A stretch of DNA of 64,000 nucleotides from CAVQMC01 sp963713505 (GTDB lineage: Bacteria > Bacteroidota > Ignavibacteria > Ignavibacteriales > Ignavibacteriaceae). Every line of letters starts with the position of its first letter. Position 1 is the stretch's first letter. The position numbers were made by a program, and so were the translations under genes. The stretch lies in NCBI GenBank assembly GCA_963713505.1, contig CAVQMC010000011.1, positions 186,001-250,000 on the forward strand. Reading direction: 5' to 3'. Positions 17,058 to 25,283 of the stretch are shown here, piece after piece. The notes under the pieces are model-generated. The model saw only the letters and a list, made by a program, of their open reading frames with translations, ran no database searches and was not told the DNA's origin.

Positions 17058-18557
17058 TTACTCTGCTGAGTGACAATCAGTACAAACTAAATCTTCAACA
17101 GGTTCACCTAAGTCTACCGGATGCACAAAAGTAATTCCTTTTAGGGATTCTTTATCTAAACCATCCGGACCGGTTTCGGAAATTATTGAATGACAAACAT
17201 TACAATCTTTTGGAATTACTTTCCCGTCATCGCTTACATGGTTTCCGTCATGACACCTAAAACATCCGGGTGAATACATATGCCCTATATTATTAGGGAA
17301 TTTCTTCCAGCTAACATTCATATAAGGGAAATAATTTCTTCTGTATATTTTTTGAACTTCCGATATGCTTCTTTCAATGGATGCGAATTTAGAAGTCATG
17401 ATACCCGGATAATTTGTTTTATAAAAGTTTTCGATATGAATTTTAATACTATCTAAAGCAATTTTTTTAGTCGTATAACTTTTTTCAAGTGCTTCAACTG
17501 CTACACTTTTCATATAAGGAAGATCAGGATCAATCCAGCCTAGTGACATTACGTGATCAATAGAACTATAAGGCGGATGATAAATATGTGTGGGCCTATT
17601 ATGGCAATCTATACAATCCATCTGTCTTGTGATACCGTTTTTAACCTTGCCGTCCTTGGTAAAAGAAAAATCTTTACTTCTATAAATTTTTTCTTTCCCT
17701 GTAGTCAACGAAACTGTTTTTACCCAGGGTATTGTCTGCCTTGAAGAATCCGAAGCGACGTATGTTATTTTATTTGCAATATTCATATGCCAGTGAATTC
17801 CGGAAGTAATACCTGTTTCTTCATTGCCTCCGCCGATTTTAAGCAGCATAGTAGTTTTATAATTTGTATTTTTTTCATCGCTTAAATAGTAACTGTTGCT
17901 TAATTCTTTTTGTGAATAAAAGAATTCCGGCCAGTGACATTGTTCGCAAGTTTCTCTTGCAGGACGTAAATTACTGATTGGAGTTGGAATTGGTCTTGGA
18001 AATTTGTTAAATAATACGGAATAGACCTGGTACGAACCGGAAAGTTTTGATTTTACAAACCAGCCTGCACCGGGACCGATATGACATTTTACACAACCAA
18101 CTCTTGCATGAGGAGAAACTTGATATGCGGTATATTCCGGTTCCATCACTTTGTGACAAACTTCTCCGCAAAATTGATCCGAATCGGTATACTCATATGC
18201 TTTGAAACTTCCAAACGCACTAAAAAGCAAAAGTAAAATGGTACCGAAAAAGAAAATTGAAAAGGCTTTTCTATGTTTAGGATCATTAAAATTTATGACA
18301 GGCATTTGCATATCCCGCCATTTTCCTTCTTTTTCTCTTTTCCTTTCCCTGAGAATTCCAAAGGCAATTAAAATTAAACCAATAATCAAAAATCCGGGCA
18401 AAATTACAAAGGCAATTATACCCATATAAGGTTTTGATTCGCTGCTTAGAGCTTCCAGCAGCATTAAAAATAAGATTAACCCGAAGCTGACCAGCGATAT
18501 AGCTGTTCCCGTAAAGGTTATCGGATTATAAACAGATGCAGGGAGTTTACGTTTCAT
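17058..18557 (-). CDS. ImcH-like NapC/NirT-family heptaheme inner membrane cytochrome
   Basis: A 499-residue protein starting at MKRKLPASVYN (18557); the frame is open 30 codons upstream but overlaps the preceding gene. Three N-terminal transmembrane helices (ITFTGTAISLVSFGLILFLM; GIIAFVILPGFLIIGLILIA; AFSIFFFGTILLLLFSAFG) precede a periplasmic domain with seven heme sites: CGEVCH (three residues between the cysteines), CVKCH, CEQCH, CIDCH, CFRCH, CNVCH and CTDCH. The phrase VMEPEYTAYQVSPHARVGCVKCHIGPGAGW is split here by the heme motifs in the NapC/NirT manner. Three helices plus seven hemes and about 500 residues match ImcH of Geobacter, an inner membrane quinol oxidase for high-potential extracellular electron transfer. 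Orthology is inferred. It is last in the operon. Confidence 0.8.
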   Translation of the reverse strand: MKRKLPASVYNPITFTGTAISLVSFGLILFLMLLEALSSESKPYMGIIAFVILPGFLIIGLILIAFGILRERKREKEGKWRDMQMPVINFNDPKHRKAFSIFFFGTILLLLFSAFGSFKAYEYTDSDQFCGEVCHKVMEPEYTAYQVSPHARVGCVKCHIGPGAGWFVKSKLSGSYQVYSVLFNKFPRPIPTPISNLRPARETCEQCHWPEFFYSQKELSNSYYLSDEKNTNYKTTMLLKIGGGNEETGITSGIHWHMNIANKITYVASDSSRQTIPWVKTVSLTTGKEKIYRSKDFSFTKDGKVKNGITRQMDCIDCHNRPTHIYHPPYSSIDHVMSLGWIDPDLPYMKSVAVEALEKSYTTKKIALDSIKIHIENFYKTNYPGIMTSKFASIERSISEVQKIYRRNYFPYMNVSWKKFPNNIGHMYSPGCFRCHDGNHVSDDGKVIPKDCNVCHSIISETGPDGLDKESLKGITFVHPVDLGEPVEDLVCTDCHSAE

Positions 18558-18610
18558 AATTATCAACTTATTTAATACAAAATAATTAACTGTATATAAT
18601 AATTTATTTC

Positions 18611-19462
18611 TTAACGATATGCAAAAATCATTGCATAAATTATCCAAACAATTATACTAAAACCAACACTCAAGGCTGTCCAGCCAAAAAATCGTATAGT
18701 TTTAATAACTATTGGTGGATAAGGTTCAACTAAATTTTTTTCTAATTTTCCGCTTTCCATTAATTCATAGTATTCTTGAGGCCTGTCAATTTTGTATTCC
18801 TCAACCGGAACTCTTCCGGAAAAAATAACAATATCCATTGGGAATTTTTCAGGACGTAAATGTGTATTGAAGAAATGTATTGTAAAAATAAAACCGGTTG
18901 CCAATAATGCTTCGTCGCTGTGAATTATTGTAGCTACATTAATAAACCATCCAGGGAAAAAGTTTGTAAAAAATTCTGGGAACCATAAAGTTAATCCGGT
19001 AGATCCAATTACAAATATTCCCCAGAACACCGCGAAGTAATCAAATTTTTCCCAGTATGTCCATCTTCCATATTGGGGTCTGTCGCCAAGACCTAGAAAC
19101 CACTTCATGGAATTAATAAAATCATTAAGATCCTTTTTATTGAACATCATAGAATCTTTTCCAAAAATCATTTGAAATATTGATTTGGATTCTTTTCTTT
19201 TCTGATTAAAAATGTCAATCAAATGTGTAATAAACACACTGAACATAATTACGGCAGCAAATCTGTGTATATATCCGGCTGATTCAAATCCTCCAAGTAA
19301 GTGAGAAAGTATTACCGCCCACTTTGTATATGAAAACTTTAAAGTCATTCCGGAAAGAGCAAGGGTCATAAAACTAACAATCATAAGAATATGCAAAACA
19401 CGATTCAACCGTGTAAATCTTTGAAATTGCAATTGAGTTTTCCTAACATATTCTGTTTGCAT
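18611..19462 (-). CDS. Membrane cytochrome b (b561/FdnI-like) subunit
   Basis: A 283-residue membrane protein with four to five helices: LNRVLHILMIVSFMTLALSG, YIHRFAAVIMFSVFITHLID, FDYFAVFWGIFVIGSTGLTL, ALLATGFIFTIHFFNTHL and a final IVIKTIRFFGWTALSVGFSI. Conserved histidines on these helices (LHIL, IHRF, THLID, IIHSDE, IHFFNTH) fit bis-His b-heme ligation of the cytochrome b561/Ni-Fe hydrogenase b-type family. It resembles the cytochrome b part of the CbcL-like protein encoded two genes upstream. It starts 25 bases after the 19-heme cytochrome gene, suggesting that together they form a quinol-oxidising cytochrome bc pair like the Geobacter Cbc complexes. Confidence 0.82.
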   Translation of the reverse strand: MQTEYVRKTQLQFQRFTRLNRVLHILMIVSFMTLALSGMTLKFSYTKWAVILSHLLGGFESAGYIHRFAAVIMFSVFITHLIDIFNQKRKESKSIFQMIFGKDSMMFNKKDLNDFINSMKWFLGLGDRPQYGRWTYWEKFDYFAVFWGIFVIGSTGLTLWFPEFFTNFFPGWFINVATIIHSDEALLATGFIFTIHFFNTHLRPEKFPMDIVIFSGRVPVEEYKIDRPQEYYELMESGKLEKNLVEPYPPIVIKTIRFFGWTALSVGFSIIVWIIYAMIFAYR

Positions 19463-19487
19463 TTTATAGGTATTCTCCGTTTTTCCT

Positions 19488-21467
19488 TTAGTCTTTATTT
19501 GATTGATTTTCTTTTTCCTGCTCAGATTGTTTTTTTAGCTTTTTTCTCCATTGAATGGATCTTGGAAGCCATAATAAAGTATGAAGTCCAGCAATGAAAA
19601 ATGTTCCGACTAACAAGCCAGTCATTCCCCAGAATGTCCAGAAAAGCCATGGATATTTATTGGGGTCATGGTGAGTAGCATGTGTAAAATATCCCGCAAA
19701 TTGTCTTGATGCACCTTCATGACATTTTTTACATGTTTGAACTATGTTGTTGTGACTTAAATGAGATTTTGGATCGGATATCGGCAATATATCATGCGCA
19801 CCATGGCAGTCGAAACATTTTGCAGTTTTTGAATATCCTAACTGAGAAACTTTACCATGATAAGTATCAAAATAAGTCTCAGTAATTTTTTCGTGACAAT
19901 GACCGCAAGTATTCATAATTTCTAATCTAAATCCAGCCTGATCAGTTCTCTTAATTGTATGAGCTGTATGGCATGTATTGCATACGGGGAGTTTTTTGTC
20001 AGTCTTTGTAAAAGCAGGGGAATGAACACTTTTTGCAAATTGTTCTTGAATACCGAAATGGCAGTTACCGCAGGTTTCACCTACATTTATAGGATTAATG
20101 CTTGACTTAGGATCATCATGCGGCAATTCGTGATGCGCAGTATGACAATCTGTACATGTTGCTGTTACTGTTAATCCGCTCTTTAATAATCCTTTTCCGT
20201 GAATACTTTCCGTATAACTATTTACAATATCGTGTTCTTCACCTTTATATCGAGTAGCAGCTTTTTCTCCTTCACGATGGCATTTAGCACAAAGTGTTGG
20301 TATGTTGGTTGCAAAGATTGGTGAGAGATTATTTTTTCTGCCTAATATTCCGTGAGTTCCATGACAATCTGTACATGTAGGAGCATTGCCATCTTTTTGA
20401 CTATATAATTTACCGTGAATACTTGTTTTATATTCGTCACCAATAGCAGCATGACATGATGAACAATCAACTTTATCTGTAATACTATCACATGGCCTAA
20501 CATGGGAAGGCTTTACTTCAGAATGACATTGACTGCATGCAACTTTTTGGTGCATTGAATTTTCTAATTCGTTAACATTAACAAATAACGAATGTCCGTC
20601 TTTTGAAGATTTTAAATTTTTATCTGAATGACATCTCATGCAATCTTTATCGGCCATGCCTTGATCGTAAAAAACTTTTCTTACTTTATGAGGCTGATGA
20701 CAATCAACGCAAGCCGGAAGAACATGAAGTTCTTTTTCCCAAAGTTCTCCTTTTATTACTTTCCTGTGTACAGTTTCTATCTCTGCATGACATTGAGTAC
20801 ATGTTTTTACAATGTTCTGTCTGGCAATAGAAGATTTAGGATCAGTGTGAGGTAAAATTCTATGAGGGGTATGGCATGATGCACATGTAGCGGCAACTAT
20901 CAATCCTTTTTTAAGTAACCCTTCGCCGTGCATACCTTCAGAGTAGTTTTCTAAAATATGGGTTTCAGGAATATTACGTTGAAGCTGAACCGGTGAACCT
21001 TCTTTATGACATTTACCACAAAGGAAAGGAATCTTCATTGGTGCAACGGCTGAATTTCTATTACTTACTAAAGTTATATCATGAGACCCATGGCAATCTT
21101 GACATCGCGGAGCAAGCGGATCTCCTTTTTCGCTTGCTTGACCATGCAAACCTTCATCATACATTTCCTGGGCATCATCATGACAGGCACCGCACTGAGC
21201 TCTGTCTACATCTTCTTTATGCGGAAAATCCGTTCCGGCTAAATCGACATGACAATCTATACAAGCTACTTCGCCATGAACAGAAGCTTCAAGTTTAACG
21301 GCATCAACAAAAACCGAAATTGTTTTACCGTGTCTAGTTCCTTTTAATGCTTTGTCTTCATGACACATTAAACAATCACTGTTTTCCTGTGCATTTATTG
21401 CAATATTATTGAAAAGGAAAATGCCGAAGAAGAGAACTGTTAGTATAGATCGATATTTAAAATACAT
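19488..21467 (-). CDS. 19-heme c-type cytochrome with C-terminal membrane anchor
   Basis: Start chosen at 21467 (MYFKYRSILTVLFFGIFLFN), because a signal peptide begins there; the open frame extends 20 codons further. The 659-residue protein carries 19 CxxCH heme motifs, from CLMCH to CKKCH. Hemes 1-8 and 9-16 form a tandem duplication: both halves begin DC(L/M)xCHxDKxLK with a G-H-x-x-x-x-F-V-(D/N) segment, and both contain GLLKxGLxVxATCxxCHTxHxxLPHxDPKSS. A C-terminal helix (WGMTGLLVGTFFIAGLHTLL) and a basic tail anchor it to the inner membrane. It is a likely electron carrier between the cytochrome b subunit and periplasmic acceptors. It lies in the middle of the operon. Confidence 0.85.
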   Translation of the reverse strand: MYFKYRSILTVLFFGIFLFNNIAINAQENSDCLMCHEDKALKGTRHGKTISVFVDAVKLEASVHGEVACIDCHVDLAGTDFPHKEDVDRAQCGACHDDAQEMYDEGLHGQASEKGDPLAPRCQDCHGSHDITLVSNRNSAVAPMKIPFLCGKCHKEGSPVQLQRNIPETHILENYSEGMHGEGLLKKGLIVAATCASCHTPHRILPHTDPKSSIARQNIVKTCTQCHAEIETVHRKVIKGELWEKELHVLPACVDCHQPHKVRKVFYDQGMADKDCMRCHSDKNLKSSKDGHSLFVNVNELENSMHQKVACSQCHSEVKPSHVRPCDSITDKVDCSSCHAAIGDEYKTSIHGKLYSQKDGNAPTCTDCHGTHGILGRKNNLSPIFATNIPTLCAKCHREGEKAATRYKGEEHDIVNSYTESIHGKGLLKSGLTVTATCTDCHTAHHELPHDDPKSSINPINVGETCGNCHFGIQEQFAKSVHSPAFTKTDKKLPVCNTCHTAHTIKRTDQAGFRLEIMNTCGHCHEKITETYFDTYHGKVSQLGYSKTAKCFDCHGAHDILPISDPKSHLSHNNIVQTCKKCHEGASRQFAGYFTHATHHDPNKYPWLFWTFWGMTGLLVGTFFIAGLHTLLWLPRSIQWRKKLKKQSEQEKENQSNKD

Positions 21468-21563
21468 ACTATAATTTACTTTACAACTAGGCGTTGTACT
21501 CCCTTTTTTTACAGTAAAATTTTTCAATATATTTCAAATTAATTCAGTTTATAAATATGTTAA

Positions 21564-23722
21564 TTAATCCTTCGTTTCTTCAGATCCTGATTCTTTTTCT
21601 TTGATTCGTTCCAATTCCAGCGGATGTTCTTCTGCCATTTCTTCTTCAGAAATAGTTCCTTTGAACCAAGCAACATTCATTGGATATATATCCGGATTGA
21701 AGATAACGAAATAAAAGTGCCAAACTACAATTGCCAAGAAAGCTAACCATGCTTCGTAGTAATGAATTGTTCTGGCTATGTCCCAGCCCAGTTTGGTCAA
21801 TAACCCGATAAAGGTATTATCGAACCACATTATAACTCCTGTAGCTGTCATTACAATTGTACCCCATACTAAAGCCCAGTATTCGGCTTTTTCGACATAA
21901 CTGAATCTGTCTAATTTAGGTTTGACTTTTGAGATTCCAAGGTTAAATTTAGCTATTCCAATAGCATCAGTAATATCTTTATATTTTGGGAATAAATCTT
22001 TAACTAACTGCCTTCCTCTTACAGTAAAAGTTATGTATATGATATGATATAAACTTGTTACAACCATTATTACGGCTGCAATTCTATGTAGGAGGCTTCT
22101 GTATTCAAATGCATTTTTACTTAAATCTCTTATATGGTGAACCCACCACGAGTCAGGGAATTTCAACATAAACCCTGTCAAAACTAGTGTAAGGAAACTG
22201 ACGGCTAATGCTATGTGCTGTAATCTTTCATTCAAATTCATTCTCAAGTATAGCGAATGTCCATGTTCTTCTTCTCTTATTAAACCGCGTTGTTTCATTT
22301 TTTTAATCTTAGCCTTTTTAATGAAGTCTAAAAGATTATGTAAGAACATAAATCCGATTATTGAGAAGATCATTATTATGTAAGTTGTTGCAATCCAGTA
22401 AAGTACTGGTTCGGTTTTTTCCTGTATTGATACGTGAATTTTTCCAACTGCAAAATTTTGATTTGCTCCTGGATGACATTTACCGCAGGTTTTTGCCAAA
22501 TTAGCTTTATTTACAGTACTTGTAGGATCACTCGGCGGTTTAATATTATGAACTCCATGACAGCTTGCACAATTCGCTACTACAGTTGAACCACCTTCTA
22601 ATGCTAGTCCGTGATAACTATCTTCGAAAGTTGATAGACGATCAGGTGATAGATTGTATTTAGAAGTTAACTTAACAGAACTATGGCAAGGTGAACAAAC
22701 TTCTTTTGATAAATTCTGAAATGCTACCGGAGATTTTGGATTTGTATGTTTTAAAATATTATGCTCGCCATGACAATCTGTACAAGCAGGAGCATCCAGA
22801 TTTCCGTCGGCTAATTGTTCTCCGTGAATGCTTTGTTCGTAAACTTTAGCAATTTGTGTATGACATTTAGAACAAGTTTTGGGAACGTTCATTTTAAATA
22901 CCGAGGAATTTTGGTTATCCCCCGGTAAAATATCATGGGGTCTATGACAATCTATACAAGTAGCAGCCTTACCGTTTCCATTTTGTAAAGCACTACCGTG
23001 AACACTATGTTCATAAGCTGTTAAAAAGCCTGCAGAGGGCGCAGTTCTCGCAGTTATTTCCGGATTATTTAAATGACATGATAAACATAATTTTTCTTGG
23101 GCTAATTTTACCGCTGTAGTATCACCTAGTCCTGAATCATAAGTTACTTTAGTTTTATGACAAGTAAAACAATTTGGCGCACCTTTAACTCCGCTTTGAA
23201 ACCCTGGTAATGAATTGATTTAACATATTCTTCTTTTTTATCGGAATGACAATTACCGCAGGAATTCACTAGATTTTTAGAATTCCACGGTGATTTTGGT
23301 GAACTTGGTGGTATAACACCATGAGTGCCGTGACAATTTTTGCAAGATTGATCCGGTGATCCACCCATACCATTTGACTTTAAAATTTGCGAATGAAACG
23401 GATGTTTTGCCGGTGCACTTGAATGACATTTTAAACAATTAATTGGTTTAATATTTTCTTTATGGGGTACTTCATCCGGGTTAAATCCTACGTGACATGA
23501 AATACAATTTAATTTACCGTGTGCAGAATTTTTTAGTATATTGGCATCAACATATATGGAGACTTCTTTTCCATTTTTCTCCATTGTTAAAGTATTATCA
23601 CTATGGCACATAAGACAGTCATCATTCGTTTGAGTGTAGGAAGTCCTTGTAAAGCCAAACAAACTAATTACAAGGATCATGTGGAAGGGTAGTAAGCGGG
23701 CTAATTTATAGACGAACATCAT
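21564..23722 (-). CDS. CbcL-like fused multiheme cytochrome c / cytochrome b (one frame break)
   Basis: Start at 23722 follows GAAGGAAAAA. Full length is 719 residues if one base is missing from GGGTTT near 23203 (YQGF then QSGVKGAPNCFTCH); as written, the first frame stops at 23144. Order: signal peptide; 13 CxxCH motifs (five before the break, eight after); a transmembrane helix (YWIATTYIIMIFSIIGFMFL); then a four-helix cytochrome b561-type domain with histidines in RLQHIAL, LLHRIAAV, LYHIIY, TIHYYEAW and VVWHFY; and an acidic tail. A multiheme c domain fused to a cytochrome b is the plan of Geobacter CbcL, an inner membrane quinol oxidase used with low-potential acceptors. Its N-terminal module (DDCLMCHSDNTL..VSIYVD) matches the duplicated units of the 19-heme protein. 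Confidence 0.8.
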
Positions 23723-23862
23723 TTTTTCCTTCTTCAGTATTTTCCTATGTGCCATAGTAAAGTGAGCTAAATTCTATAAATGTTTTTTATTTTTATTATC
23801 CGCATTTATTAATCCCCTGGTTTAACTGGAAATGTAAATGGGTTTGTTATAAATTCAAATTT

Positions 23863-23940
23863 TTAAGCAACAGAAAAAGCTAGTCCGTACATCAATACTA
23901 TTGAAATAACAAACAGCAGGTAGAAAATAATATTTTTCAT
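23863..23940 (-). CDS. 25-residue membrane peptide upstream of the multiheme operon
   Basis: ATG at 23940 after AAAGGTTCTAAA, reading MKNIIFYLLFVISIVLMYGL then AFSVA and a stop. It is almost entirely one transmembrane helix with a single N-terminal Lys. It lies about 68 bases downstream of the predicted start of a candidate sigma54 transcript and 140 bases before the CbcL-like gene, so it may be the first gene of the operon. Small helices of this kind often stabilise respiratory complexes; that role here is inference. Confidence 0.5.
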   Translation of the reverse strand: MKNIIFYLLFVISIVLMYGLAFSVA

Positions 23941-24018
23941 TTTAGAACCTTTTATTATTAAACCTTTTTCTTTTAAATCGTCTGTTTTTTAATCGATTTC
24001 AAAATTTTCCTTTACTCA

Positions 24019-24035
24019 TACAAACTAAGTACCAG
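24019..24035 (-). promoter_or_regulatory. Candidate sigma54 promoter of the multiheme operon
   Basis: Minus-strand reading CTGGTACTTAGTTTGTA matches YTGGCACGNNNNTTGCW at Y, TGG, AC, TTG and W with the correct spacing; the -12 dinucleotide is GT, as in the candidate promoter at 4553-4568. It points at the small ORF and the cytochrome operon, and palindromes lie directly upstream. Confidence 0.42.
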
Positions 24036-24040
24036 AAAAA

Positions 24041-24099
24041 ATTGTCGATATTATGCAATTATCAACAATTGTATGTTGCAAATTCTCATGACTGAGAAT
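24041..24099. promoter_or_regulatory. Palindrome cluster upstream of the multiheme operon
   Basis: Three elements lie together. ATTGTCGATA (24041-24050) with TATCAACAAT (24060-24069) is an inverted repeat with one mismatch. TGTTGCAA (24074-24081) is the half-site of the palindromes at 4669-4696. ATTCTCA (24082-24088) with TGAGAAT (24093-24099) is a perfect inverted repeat around TGAC. They probably bind regulators of the promoter at 24019-24035. The remaining bases between 23723 and 24207 show nothing else. Confidence 0.45.
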
Positions 24100-24207
24100 A
24101 TGATTTTTTAATGATTTCATTAATTAGAAAGTCTGCATTTTAATATGTAAGGCTGGGAGAAATATTTGCTATTCGGAAAGCAAAATTTATTAGCTGAAAA
24201 TTATAAT

Positions 24208-24625
24208 TTATTTGGTTAAACAAATAATTCCATGTTTATGCATGGATTTTTTAAGTCATGGAAATTTGAAATTTTTCATATAAATCCTTCTCATCGGAAG
24301 TTGTGAGCATCCAATATTTTTTACCTTTCAAAGGGGTATAATTTAATATATAAGTGGTTAGAATTGTTCGAAAATCCTTTTCCTCTGTATGGTTCAATAT
24401 ATAATAATACATCAATAAATATGCTAAAGTTATATCACTTGTAATGACTCTCGCAAATCCTATTTGTTTATCATCCAGGTATATTCCGAAACATATCGAG
24501 TTCTTAATAGATTCTTCTACAACTTCTTTTGATTTTCCTTTGGACCAATAAGCATTTGTTAAAAAACTATAAATTAAATTAATATCTAAAAGAGATTTGT
24601 CCGAGCTTACTTTTAAATTTTCCAC
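24208..24625 (-). pseudogene. GNAT-family N-acetyltransferase, broken by several shifts
   Basis: The continuous frame (24251-24625, 124 residues) has GNAT features at the start (NAYWSKGKSKEVVEESIKNS, FGIYLDDKQIGFARVIT) and end (YWMLTTSDEKDLYEKF). The acetyl-CoA-binding stretch (I)EPYRGKGFS, with the Q/RxxGxG/A motif, is in a different frame near 24370-24400, so two compensating shifts are needed. The C-terminus also appears in another frame (KKSMHKHGIICLTK, ending 24208). Three or more indels in 420 bases suggest decay, though the window has many base-level errors. The intact form would be a small acetyltransferase of unknown substrate. Confidence 0.6.
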
Positions 24626-24702
24626 AATTAATTTTATAATATTATAAATTAGTTTTCAAAAAATAAGGATCTTTTAGATAATTTTTTAAAGTGATTAGAA
24701 AA

Positions 24703-25065
24703 TTAAATAGCTAGTGTAGAAAGTTTCATTGAAACTTCATTTAAATCGAATGGTTTATAAAAGATTGTCTTAACATATTTTCTAATATTAGATTCAAGAT
24801 CTTTAGCTCTATTATTAAAAACATAAGTTAAAACAAGAGGTGTTTTGGAATTTAAATCATTGACTTTTTTACAAAACTCTTCTACTTTTTTTGAAGGTTC
24901 CGCATCAAGTATTACTAAATCAAAAACTGCATTATCAACTATCTCATTCAGAACATCAATGTCAGTTGTGGTTGTAACCTTATAGTTATCTTGAAGATAC
25001 ATAAGTAAGCTGTAGCACATGCTGAAATCCGGGCTGAAGAAGATAACGTTTTTCATTACTTTCAT
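24703..25065 (-). CDS. Stand-alone receiver-like protein with degenerate acidic pocket
   Basis: A 120-residue CheY-like fold: VIFFSPDFSMCYSLLMYLQD, the phosphoacceptor-type Asp in DLVILDAEPS, then TPLVLTYVF and the conserved Lys-Pro in IFYKPFDL. The acidic pair that normally binds magnesium after strand 1 is replaced by SPD, so phosphorylation may be weak or absent. It lies 219 bases upstream... in coordinate terms beyond the 3' end of the NtrC-type gene on the same strand; no element is evident in that gap. It could be a pseudo-receiver that competes or bridges in the neighbouring kinase pathway, which is inference. Confidence 0.65.
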   Translation of the reverse strand: MKVMKNVIFFSPDFSMCYSLLMYLQDNYKVTTTTDIDVLNEIVDNAVFDLVILDAEPSKKVEEFCKKVNDLNSKTPLVLTYVFNNRAKDLESNIRKYVKTIFYKPFDLNEVSMKLSTLAI

Positions 25066-25283
25066 TTTTTATTGAAACAATAAGATATAATTCTTCGTTG
25101 TTAAGATTTAATCTATTTACGTGCCAATTTCTTGTAGTAAAAATTGCGAGTGTTCAGAATTTAAAAAAGTTGATTTTAGCAAGAAAAAGAAAGGAATTTA
25201 CAAGACTGTTAAAATATTTTTAAGTTTTATTCTCGTAAGTGGCAATTAGAAATTTTAAGGTTTTAAATTTTGAGAAAGAATTC

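Noticed and set aside
18557..18647. N-terminal extension of the ImcH-like protein
   Set aside because: The extension would overlap the cytochrome b gene and adds a sequence without similarity to the family; MKRKLPASVYN is followed directly by the first membrane helix.
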